Assembly: GCF_036226405.1 (NCBI RefSeq)
Contig: NZ_CP108464.1
Span: 5,084,001 to 5,148,000, forward strand
Direction: 5' to 3'
From: Streptomyces sp. NBC_01260
GTDB lineage: Bacteria; Actinomycetota; Actinomycetes; Streptomycetales; Streptomycetaceae
Length of the DNA stretch: 64,000 bases
The notes under the pieces were generated by a model. The model did not search any database. It had not been told where the DNA came from and was given only the letters and a program-made list of their open reading frames with translations. The stretch's first letter is position 1. Each line of letters begins with the position of its first letter. Positions 24,198 through 30,913 of this stretch are shown piece by piece. Made by a program: the position numbers and the translations under genes.

Positions 24198-25126
24198 GCG
24201 GCTCGGCGGTGGGGATCGTCGGGGCGGGTGCCGTCGGGCAGACCGTCGCCGCGAGCCTGGTCGCCGCCGCGCTGCCCGGACGGCTCCTCGTGGTGTCCCG
24301 GCGACCGGATCAGGTTCACGGCCTTACCGCCGACCTCCAAGACCTCGCGGTCTCCGCCCGGTCGGGCACTATGGTCGAGGCCGGGGAGGTCGCTGACCTC
24401 CACGGCTGCGATGCGGTGGTCGTCGCCCTCCGTACCGACTTCAAGAACACCGCCGCGCGGGACATCCGACGCGGCGGCGCGGTGGCGAACACCCCCGCGC
24501 TCGGCGCCCTCGCCCGGGAGCTGCACGGGTTCGGCGGAACCGTCCTCGTCGTGACGAACCCCGTGGACCTGATGGCCCGGGTCTTCGCCGAGGCGTCCGG
24601 CTGCACCCGGGTCTTCGGGATCGGTTCGAACCTCGACTCCGCCCGGTACCGAATCCTGCTGGCCCGGTATGCCCAGGTACCCCCGGATGCCGTGCACGGC
24701 CATGTGATCGGCGAGCACGGCGACCGGGCCGTGGTGTGCGCGTCGACGACCACCGTCGCCAGCCGCCCGGTCGACGTCCCGGTGCGCACCGTCGTGGAAG
24801 AGCTCCAACGGCGACCGGCCCTGATCCGGACCGGCATCGGCCGGACCCGCTGCGGCCCTGCCGGTGCCGTGCTGTCCGCGCTCCGCATGACTCTCGGCCT
24901 GGCCGACGGCATCGAGGAGCTGTCCGTGCCGTACGGGGATGTCTGGCTCGGACTCCCCCTGCGCTTCAACGGCGGCCAGGCCGTACCGTGCCTGCCCCCG
25001 CTGACCCGTTCCGAGCGCCTGCGTCTGGACTCTGCGGCCAGCAGTCTCCGTGACGCCTACACCGCGATAGTCGGACACGCCCCCTGGCCGCAGCCTTCTG
25101 CCCTCACGAGGAGTCGCAGTGAATGA
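24194..25126 (+). CDS. Lactate/malate-dehydrogenase-like NAD-binding protein
   Basis: A 310-residue protein of the LDH/MDH fold. The N-terminal Rossmann motif is GIVGAGAVGQ (residues 7-16). The substrate domain keeps VTNPVDLM, IGSNLDSARYR, and IGEHGDRAV with catalytic His175. The mobile loop differs: the usual KPG-x-x-R-x-D-L is replaced by ALRTDFKNTAARDIRRGG, so the substrate is probably not lactate or malate. The gene starts within the kinase stop and ends within the next start. A housekeeping dehydrogenase would not be expected in such an operon; the loop change argues for a new 2-hydroxy/2-oxo acid substrate or for a non-catalytic role. Confidence 0.8.
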   Translation: MSGSAVGIVGAGAVGQTVAASLVAAALPGRLLVVSRRPDQVHGLTADLQDLAVSARSGTMVEAGEVADLHGCDAVVVALRTDFKNTAARDIRRGGAVANTPALGALARELHGFGGTVLVVTNPVDLMARVFAEASGCTRVFGIGSNLDSARYRILLARYAQVPPDAVHGHVIGEHGDRAVVCASTTTVASRPVDVPVRTVVEELQRRPALIRTGIGRTRCGPAGAVLSALRMTLGLADGIEELSVPYGDVWLGLPLRFNGGQAVPCLPPLTRSERLRLDSAASSLRDAYTAIVGHAPWPQPSALTRSRSE

Positions 25127-25982
25127 GTGGACCCGCGAAGGGCCCATGACCGAGCCCGCATACACCTTGGCCGACCCGCAGAGCGGTCGGACCTTGGTGA
25201 ACTACCACCTGCGCGAACTGGGTATCGGCGAGACACAGTTCGTCAGAATCGGCGATGACGGGCTGCGCTACGGCCGAAGTGAGAAGCCTGCGGATATCGG
25301 GGTGTGCCGCGCGTACGTGCTCACCGAGGCTGCCTGGCCCCAGGGAGCTGAGCTGTGCGTCATCGTGGATTGGTCGCCGGACGCCGCGCTGCGCCGTGAC
25401 GCGGCAACGGGCAAGGTGCCGGCCGGGGCCGAGGACCACTGGCGTGAGCGGATCACCGCGACCGCTCAAGCTCTGGAGTCCCTCGGCTACGTCGTGGAAC
25501 CGAGCCGGTTCCGCTGCTCGCCCCGGTTCCACTTCACCGCCGAACTGCTCGTGTACCGGATGACCAGCGGTGTGCTGCCGAGGAGGGCACCGGCAGACTC
25601 CGACTGGGCACTGACGAAACCCGTCCCGCCGCACTACCAGAGACACGGCTGGACGTGGCAGGAGCAGGCGCCGGAGGATCTCGTTCGCGACGCCCTGGGT
25701 GAAGCCGGGCTCCACCCGAACCGGCAGGACCAGAGGTCACCGCACGGCCAGGTCGGCGTTCGCCGCATCACCCAGACGGTGTGGCCGCCCGAGGCCGACC
25801 GCTGCGCCTTGGTTACCTGGTGGCCTGCCGTCGGAGCCGAGAACCACTGGACCGAGATCCACGAACACCTTCAACGGGTCCTGGGCCAGGCCGGCCTTGT
25901 CGTGCGCTCCCGTGCACGCCCCTGGAATCCGGAAGAGGAGACAGCCGAATTCCTCGTCTACCGCGTTGCCTCATCACCCTGA
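25119..25982 (+). CDS. Protein with two copies of an unknown ~80-residue domain
   Basis: A 287-residue protein starting GTG 25119 after GAGG. Residues ~60-148 and ~211-283 are diverged repeats: each has (I/V)GV-R, then a W-P pair, a Cys-containing hydrophobic strand leading to W-P or W-S-P, G-A-E-(D/N)-HW, an amphipathic helix, a G-x-V strand and a final (F/A)EFLVYR or AELLVYR. The repeat can be read directly. The N-terminus (NYHLRELGIGE) is a third, different segment. No family is recognised. Two-fold arrangement suggests a symmetric binding site. It lies between the LDH-like and HPrK-like genes and overlaps the former by eight bases. Confidence 0.75.
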   Translation: MNEWTREGPMTEPAYTLADPQSGRTLVNYHLRELGIGETQFVRIGDDGLRYGRSEKPADIGVCRAYVLTEAAWPQGAELCVIVDWSPDAALRRDAATGKVPAGAEDHWRERITATAQALESLGYVVEPSRFRCSPRFHFTAELLVYRMTSGVLPRRAPADSDWALTKPVPPHYQRHGWTWQEQAPEDLVRDALGEAGLHPNRQDQRSPHGQVGVRRITQTVWPPEADRCALVTWWPAVGAENHWTEIHEHLQRVLGQAGLVVRSRARPWNPEEETAEFLVYRVASSP

Positions 25983-26055
25983 CAGTCACGCCGGCACAGA
26001 GCCAGACCGCGTGGCATCGCCTCTATGCACCTGCCCCTACCGAAAGGATCTCCGC

Positions 26056-27189
26056 ATGATCAGCGCTACCCGACTTGAGGCCGCCGCGGCGGCCGTAACC
26101 GTGCTCAGCAACCGACAGGAGGTCACTGGCTGGGCCCTGCGTTACTTCGGCCCGTGGTGGAACGCCGCGCCGGTGGACGCCACCGCCGTGTGTGCCGGAT
26201 CCGTGGTGATCGCAGACGTCAAACAGGACGCCTACGAGAAGATCACCCGCCTCGTCCATGACGGCCGGTCCGTGGAGCCCGTGGACTACGCGAAGCACGC
26301 GCTGCTGGTGGCGCGTGACGGCGAGGACATCATCGCGACGTCGCCGGAGGAAGGGATCGCGTACCGCAGCACACCGTCCGCCAGTCGTCTCGTTCTCGCC
26401 GGGATCGATCCGCAGCCGCTCGCCCTGGCCGCCGCCCGCATCGCGCGGGAGGCGATCCGCGGGCAGCTCCTCCGCGACGGGTGGGCCGTGCTGCACTCCT
26501 CCGCTGTTCTGCGGCCGGGGGACGGAGCGACCATCCTCACCTTCGGTGACAAGGGGGCCGGGAAGACCACCACGGCGCTGCTGCTCGCCTCGCACGGCTG
26601 GCAGCTCCTCGCCAACGACCGGGTGTTGGTGAGGCCGACCGGTGAGCGGGGCGTCGAGGTCGTGCCGTGGCCGTCCGCTGCCGCGCTCGGCCTGGGCCTG
26701 CTCCACTCGCTCGGCTGGGACGTCCGGGCACGGGAGCACCTGCGGGACGGGGGGAGCTTCCACCCGACTCAGCACGAGTCGGTGACCGAGGCGCTGCTCG
26801 CCGGCGACCACACGCCGTTGTGGGAGAACGCGAAGAGGGAGCGGAAGGTCCAGGTGTTCCCGGACCAGTTCCCGGGCCTGTTCAATGTGCCGCTGGCCAC
26901 CGGGGGCGTGGCTGCCGCCCTCCTGTTCCCCCGGATCGATGCCGATGTGGCGCCGGACGTCGTCGACGGCACCCGCACGCTGGGCGAGGCCGACTTCATG
27001 TCCGGGGCGACAGAGGACCGGTACCCGGATGTATTCGGGCAGGCCCACGGCGTGAACGGCGGCGGCCGGGAGAGTGCCCGCGCCGAGGTGGCGGCCCGGC
27101 TGGCGGGACTGCCGCACCACGCGGTCCGGCTCAGTCACGACGTCACGGCGAGTGTGGCGGTGCTGTGCAAGGTCGCGGACGCGATCTGA
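26056..27189 (+). CDS. HPr-kinase-like P-loop protein
   Basis: A 377-residue protein. Residues ~1-130 form an N-terminal domain of unknown type. A C-terminal HPrK-like nucleotide-binding core follows: LLRDGWAVLHSSAVLRPG, Walker A GDKGAGKTT (164-172), LASHGWQLLANDRVLV with the Asp expected for Mg/catalysis, and GLFNVPLATGG further on. True HPr kinases have G-x-SGxGKS; this one has KGAGKT, as in the HPrK-like serine kinases and peptide kinases of peptide-modification clusters. The ATG at 26056 has AAAGGA eight bases upstream. It ends the cargo operon, 61 bp before a terminator. Its phosphate acceptor is unknown; another cargo protein is an obvious candidate. Confidence 0.75.
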   Translation: MISATRLEAAAAAVTVLSNRQEVTGWALRYFGPWWNAAPVDATAVCAGSVVIADVKQDAYEKITRLVHDGRSVEPVDYAKHALLVARDGEDIIATSPEEGIAYRSTPSASRLVLAGIDPQPLALAAARIAREAIRGQLLRDGWAVLHSSAVLRPGDGATILTFGDKGAGKTTTALLLASHGWQLLANDRVLVRPTGERGVEVVPWPSAAALGLGLLHSLGWDVRAREHLRDGGSFHPTQHESVTEALLAGDHTPLWENAKRERKVQVFPDQFPGLFNVPLATGGVAAALLFPRIDADVAPDVVDGTRTLGEADFMSGATEDRYPDVFGQAHGVNGGGRESARAEVAARLAGLPHHAVRLSHDVTASVAVLCKVADAI

Positions 27190-27250
27190 CCCTAGGCTCC
27201 GTGTGCCGGAGCGAAGCCCCTGCTCGGGTGCTGACGTAGAAGTGGTGTGG

Positions 27251-27284
27251 AGGCCTGAGTGACCAGTTTTGGACACTCAGGCCT
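27251..27284 (+). terminator. Terminator of the cargo operon
   Basis: A perfect 11-bp stem (27251-27261 with 27274-27284), a 12-base loop and a short T run. It lies between the HPrK-like gene and the right att repeat. The rest of 27190-27556 holds only the att repeat and the promoter-proximal part of the second integrase remnant. Confidence 0.7.
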
Positions 27285-27428
27285 TTCGCGTGAACCACCA
27301 CAAATGGTCCGTGCGCCCACGGGCGCACGGGTGCGAAGCGGAACGAGAAGGGACGGGGGAGGACGGGTCAGAACGGGTGACGCGGCCCAGGTCGGGCACG
27401 AAATGCCTGGTCAGCGGCCTGCCCGGAT

Positions 27429-27461
27429 CCGGTTCGAGTCCGGTTCCGGGCACCACCGCGC
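27429..27461 (+). repeat. attR: right attachment repeat
   Basis: A perfect 33-bp copy of the bldA 3' end (see 9571-9603). It lacks the rest of a tRNA: the bases before it (GCCCGGAT) mimic the acceptor start but no anticodon arm exists. Homology to the left side continues for about 350 bp beyond it into a second integrase 5' end. Confidence 0.92.
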
Positions 27462-27556
27462 GCATGCTGCCTGACCTGCATATACGGCTGATTCCGCATG
27501 CCCCTCTTTCGGGTGTTGGGCGCACCTTGCGCGCACTGCTGTCCTACGGTCCCGAT

Positions 27557-27802
27557 ATGGCGTGCATCGCGAAGCGTAAGAACAGGGATGACGAGGTCAC
27601 GAGCTACCAGGTGAAGTGCATCCCTTGGGCGGTGCCCGCGACGGGGACTGGCAGACGGAGCGGTTCGATGACGAACCGTCAGCCGAGTTTTTCCAGCAGG
27701 CCGTGGACGAGGCTGGCCAGCAATGGCCGACGGGCTGGGTGAAGGGCCAGGGCTACATCACTACGGTCAGCGTCGGCGACGCCGAGACGCGGTACCGGTT
27801 TG
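27557..27802 (+). pseudogene. int: Second tyrosine-integrase remnant
   Basis: The start MACIAKRKN is a near copy of the integrase start at 9699. After about 20 codons the frame breaks near 27616 (a net two-base difference from the first copy), and the homologous reading continues in another frame with GGARDGDWQTERFDDEPSAE through GQGYITTVS to YRF at about 27802, where likeness ends. The core-binding and catalytic domains are gone. It is the stump of an older element in the same att site. Confidence 0.85.
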
Positions 27803-27881
27803 GCGAGGGTGTCCAGCTCTGTCTTCACACACTGACGTTGGACGCCCTCGCCCCATGCGTGCAGCCGGTCCCTGAAATCGA

Positions 27882-28286
27882 TCAGTCGGCGGCGACCTCC
27901 GTGTTCTGGCAGGCGGTCAGCAACCAGCGGCCGTCATCATGCTTGGACATCACGTACAGCGGAGCCCCCTCTCTCTCGTCGCCCGGGGCCAGGTAGAGCT
28001 GCCGAACCTTGACCGCCGCGACGTCCGGGCGAATGAAGAACACGTGGACCACCTCGTAGGTGACCTTGCCGTCCCAGTTCGTCGCCGGGAGGACCTTGCG
28101 GGTGAACTCCGAGATCGCGCCGAGCCCTATGAGAACCTTGCCGCCGCCCGTCGTCCAGACCGCGTCGGGGTGGAAGAGGGCAAGGAACTCATCGGGGTTC
28201 TTGTGCTGCTGTGAGTGCTCGACGGTGGCTACGACCTGTCCGATGGCTTCGACGTCTGCGGCGTGCGCCGTGGATTCCGTGTTCAT
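27882..28286 (-). CDS. SnoaL-like/SgcJ-type NTF2-fold protein
   Basis: A 134-residue single-domain protein of the NTF2-like superfamily (DUF4440/SgcJ-EcaC type). The motif HPDAVWTTGGGKVLIGLGAI and the closing HDDGRWLLTACQNTEV are typical: a conical fold with a hydrophobic pocket used for isomerase, hydratase or binding roles in many pathways. There is no clear ribosome-binding site before the ATG at 28286 (a GTG at 28295 is possible), so it may be leaderless. Its 3' end lies against the integrase remnant, so it is the first chromosomal gene beyond the element. Confidence 0.78.
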   Translation of the reverse strand: MNTESTAHAADVEAIGQVVATVEHSQQHKNPDEFLALFHPDAVWTTGGGKVLIGLGAISEFTRKVLPATNWDGKVTYEVVHVFFIRPDVAAVKVRQLYLAPGDEREGAPLYVMSKHDDGRWLLTACQNTEVAAD

Positions 28287-28515
28287 GTGAACCACGGTGC
28301 TGGCTCAAGCGCGGTTGAGGTCAAGAGGTGATCGGTCCAAGGTGCCGGCGGCGCGATTCGGCGGGGGCATCGGCTGAGGACGTGCACCCGGCGGCGCTAT
28401 CGCCCGCGTCCGGCAGCGAATTCTCGCGCTGCGGGCCGTCATGTGGCGTAACGACCAGACCGACAACCCGTTCCGAGGGCCCGGCCGGGAACTCCCGGCT
28501 GCGCGGTGCCGGGAC

Positions 28516-29226
28516 TCAGGCCGCCTCGTGCGGGACTTCCCCGGCCGGTGCGGGGCGGGCCGAGGTGCGGTGGGTGAGGGTGCAGGCGGCGGATCCCAGG
28601 GCGAAGCCGTAGACGGATACGAGGCCGTGGCCGTTGGACTGGGCGAACCAGATCGCCAGGCCGAGCGCGGGTACGGCGGCCGCGAGCAGGGTCTCCTTCA
28701 GGCTCTCCCGGTCGTGGCGGCGGCCGGTGCGCAGCGTGCGCAGGAGCAGGGCTGCGGACAGGGTCGCGGCGAGGAAGTACGTGGCGCCGGAGCTTCCGGC
28801 GAAGTTGCGGGGGTCGGTGCCGTGGCCGTTCTCGCCGGACAGGGCGTCGATGTACTCGGGCAGGAGAATGCCGGCGAGGAACAGGCCCAGCGTGAGCGGC
28901 GCGCCCCAGAACCAGTTGGCCAGGCCAGCGATGACGGCGAGGGTGGCGATGTTCCATGCTCCGCCGAGGGGGCCGCCGTTCTGCATGAAGGTCGCGGTGA
29001 CGGTCCGCCACCAGCCGGACCTGGCGGGGTCGCTGTCGAGGGCGTCCATCGCACCGGACCAGCAGAGCTGGGTGATCACCCCGGCGAGGGCGACCGCGGT
29101 CAGTCCCACCGCCGCCCACGGGATGCGGCGCCCCCGCAGGGTGTCCTGGCCGACGAGGGCCAGTCCGCCGTTGAGCATCAACATCATCAGTGCCGCCGTG
29201 GTCACGTTGAACAGCAGTCCGCCCAT
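28516..29226 (-). CDS. Multi-pass membrane protein under TetR control
   Basis: A 236-residue protein with about six membrane helices, including LLFNVTTAALMMLMLNGGLALV, AAVGLTAVALAGVI, NIATLAVIAGLANWFWGAPLTLGLFLAGILL and ATYFLAATLSAALLL. No transporter family signature is recognised. Two near-identical palindromes lie in the short gap to the divergent TetR gene, one only 15 bp from this start, so it is very likely repressed by that regulator. A GGGGG site stands eight bases before the ATG at 29226. It may export or respond to the ligand sensed by the repressor. Confidence 0.72.
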   Translation of the reverse strand: MGGLLFNVTTAALMMLMLNGGLALVGQDTLRGRRIPWAAVGLTAVALAGVITQLCWSGAMDALDSDPARSGWWRTVTATFMQNGGPLGGAWNIATLAVIAGLANWFWGAPLTLGLFLAGILLPEYIDALSGENGHGTDPRNFAGSSGATYFLAATLSAALLLRTLRTGRRHDRESLKETLLAAAVPALGLAIWFAQSNGHGLVSVYGFALGSAACTLTHRTSARPAPAGEVPHEAA

Positions 29227-29240
29227 CGTCACCACCCCCC

Positions 29241-29256
29241 TTCAAACGCTGTTTGA
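29241..29256. promoter_or_regulatory. TetR operator 1
   Basis: TTCAAACGCTGTTTGA, an inverted repeat (TCAAAC/GTTTGA) 15 bp before the membrane-protein start. Confidence 0.8.
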
Positions 29257-29295
29257 TTCCCGTCGGTGATGACAGTAGGCGCGTCTCCGTCAATT

Positions 29296-29312
29296 TTCAA
29301 ACGATGTTTGAA
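29296..29312. promoter_or_regulatory. TetR operator 2
   Basis: TTCAAACGATGTTTGAA, arms of seven bases perfectly paired, 20 bp before the regulator start. It differs from operator 1 mainly at the centre, so one regulator should bind both. Confidence 0.82.
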
Positions 29313-29332
29313 AGTCGGCTACAGTGGGTCTC

Positions 29333-29968
29333 ATGAAGCTGAGCACAGACCGGATCATCGACGCCGGCATGGCGGTGTTCGCCGAAGCCGGCTACCACGG
29401 GTTGTCCATGCGGCAGGTGGCGAAGCGGCTCGACGTGCACGCCGGCAGCATGTACTACCACGTGCCCAACAAGAGCGCTCTGCTCCAGCTGATGGCCGAC
29501 CGGCTGGCTCAGCAGGCCTACGACGCGGGCAGCGCCGCGCTGGCCGCACTGCCGGACGGGGCCGGGTGGCCGGAGCGGGTCGAGGCCCAGGCCGTCTCGC
29601 TCCGGCGGAGCCTGCTGAGGCATCCAGGCGGCGCGGTCATGTTCGCCGACAGTCCGAAGGTGCTCAGCACCGGAGCACTGTCCCTCATGGAGCGGCTGCT
29701 GCGGACGCTGAGGGACGCCGGTATCCAGGACGAGCACCTGGGCATCGCCGGCGACACGGTGTTCAGCCACATCACCGGGTACGTGCTCCAGGAACAGAGC
29801 GAGTCGCCCGCCATCGATGTCAGCGCCGAGGACGTCGCCGAACTCCACCGGCGCTTCCCGATGACCGTGGCCGCGGCGGCTGTCCACGGCCCGGACGAGA
29901 AGTTCGTCCGCAGCGTGCGCCTGCTCTGCGCCGGAATCCGGGCGGTCGGCGAGACAGGGCGTCCGTGA
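29333..29968 (+). CDS. TetR family transcriptional regulator
   Basis: A 211-residue repressor. Residues ~6-52 are the TetR_N helix-turn-helix (IIDAGMAVFAEAGYHGLSMRQVAKRL, then AGSMYYHVPNKSALLQ). The C-terminal domain resembles the classical TetR_C class, with HITGYVLQEQSE in the middle. It is divergent from the membrane-protein gene, with two operators between. The ATG at 29333 (MKLSTDRI) is chosen because it begins the conserved helix; there is no clear ribosome-binding site and the transcript may be leaderless. The ligand is unknown. Confidence 0.9.
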   Translation: MKLSTDRIIDAGMAVFAEAGYHGLSMRQVAKRLDVHAGSMYYHVPNKSALLQLMADRLAQQAYDAGSAALAALPDGAGWPERVEAQAVSLRRSLLRHPGGAVMFADSPKVLSTGALSLMERLLRTLRDAGIQDEHLGIAGDTVFSHITGYVLQEQSESPAIDVSAEDVAELHRRFPMTVAAAAVHGPDEKFVRSVRLLCAGIRAVGETGRP

Positions 29969-30231
29969 CACCGCACCAACGGTGTGCCGTGACACCGCAT
30001 CACTGTTGTGAGCAGCGCCCGGACCGTCGCTGACGGCACACCCCCGCCATGGACTACGGGCCAGCCCTGGGCTGCGGGCATGGACGGCAACGCATCGGGC
30101 AGCGCCTCCGGCGCCGAGGTTCCTCGCGGCGGAGGCCGGTCACCCTTCGGTGATCATGGCTGACGCGCTGTGGACAACCGGTGGCGGCTGTGGAGAATGG
30201 ACTTCCTCATCCGGTCGTAGTGGGGGGTCAT

Positions 30232-30438
30232 ATGAGTGTGATGTCAATTGGCGGGTTAGCGCTCATAGTCGTCATAGTGGTGGCCTATTTTCTGCCGACC
30301 ATTATCGCTTTCGCGCGAGGGGTGTCGAACAGTGGCTCCGTACTTGTGCTGAATCTGTTTCTGGGCTGGACCCTGGTTGGCTGGGTCGTGGCGCTGGCGA
30401 TGGCGGCGCGCAGCAGTCAGCCGCGTCCGCGGATGTGA
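30232..30438 (+). CDS. Superinfection immunity (Imm) family small membrane protein
   Basis: A 68-residue protein with two hydrophobic helices (ALIVVIVVAYFLPTIIAFA and VLVLNLFLGWTLVGWVVALAMA). The LNLFLGWTLVGWVVAL block is the hallmark of the family named after phage T4 Imm, which blocks DNA injection by a second phage. In bacteria its role is unproved. A GGGGGG run stands four to nine bases before the ATG. No phage genes adjoin it directly. Confidence 0.82.
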   Translation: MSVMSIGGLALIVVIVVAYFLPTIIAFARGVSNSGSVLVLNLFLGWTLVGWVVALAMAARSSQPRPRM

Positions 30439-30913
30439 GTTGTCCGCCCTTCGGTGAATTCCCGTCGAGGTGACGGTTCGACAAAGCGTCAAGGCGTTTT
30501 CAGTATCAAGGCGTCAAGGCATCAAGACGGCAAGCGCCAATCCGTCCATTTCCATGAATCATGAACCGTGAACGTGGGTTGTGGGTTGGCTTCCGTGACG
30601 GTCCGCCGGCTCTCCGGCGGGCCGTTCTCGCGGCGCGGAGCGGCGCGGCGCGATGCCGCGCGATGCGATGCGAACCGGCCAAGTCGTGCGACGTGGCATG
30701 GCGGCCCCGGAGGCCGGATGCCACGGCCCGTCGCCACGCTGCGTGACGCCATCCGTGCAACCCGCCACGCACCGCCCTCTTTGTCCGCGGGGCGGGTCCC
30801 ATCGACCCGGTGGCGTCTGCGAATTGGGACCTGGATTGGGCCCACGGGCCCGTGCCGTATCAGGCGCACCTCTCATAGCCTCCCTGCCCTAGGGCCATAC
30901 GGGAGGACAAGCC
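30439..30913. other. 475-bp gap with short repeats
   Basis: It holds the octamer repeats listed at 30489-30529, a GC-only tract of GCGCGG/GCGATGC words near 30640-30675, and a probable promoter for the surface-protein gene at 30914 (GGGAGGACAAGCC is its ribosome-binding site). No gene is seen. Confidence 0.5.
30489..30529 (+). repeat. Four TCAAGGCG-type octamers
   Basis: TCAAGGCG at 30489 and 30506, then TCAAGGCA at 30514 and TCAAGACG at 30522; the last three are in tandem. The cluster follows the Imm-like gene and may be a protein-binding site. Confidence 0.5.

Larger units (their letters stand above)
9571..27461 (+). mobile_element. Composite genomic island integrated in bldA
   Basis: About 17.9 kb between two perfect 33-bp att repeats. 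It begins with an integrase gene cut at 10091 by an insertion sequence. It then holds two insertion sequences side by side, a phage lysis-region remnant, secreted and lipoprotein genes, an XRE regulator and a ten-gene cargo module. No intact integrase, excisionase, replication or FtsK-like transfer gene is visible, so it is probably stranded. The IS5-type element lacks a target duplication, which suggests it deleted the rest of the integration module. Confidence 0.85.

Noticed and set aside
27421..27454. Second tRNA-Leu copy at the right att site
   Set aside because: Only the T arm, acceptor 3' strand and CCA are present. There is no anticodon arm, so it is an att repeat, not a gene.
30600..30680. 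GC-only repeats as a possible CRISPR or replication origin
   Set aside because: There are no regular repeats with spacers, no DnaA boxes and no cas or dnaA genes.
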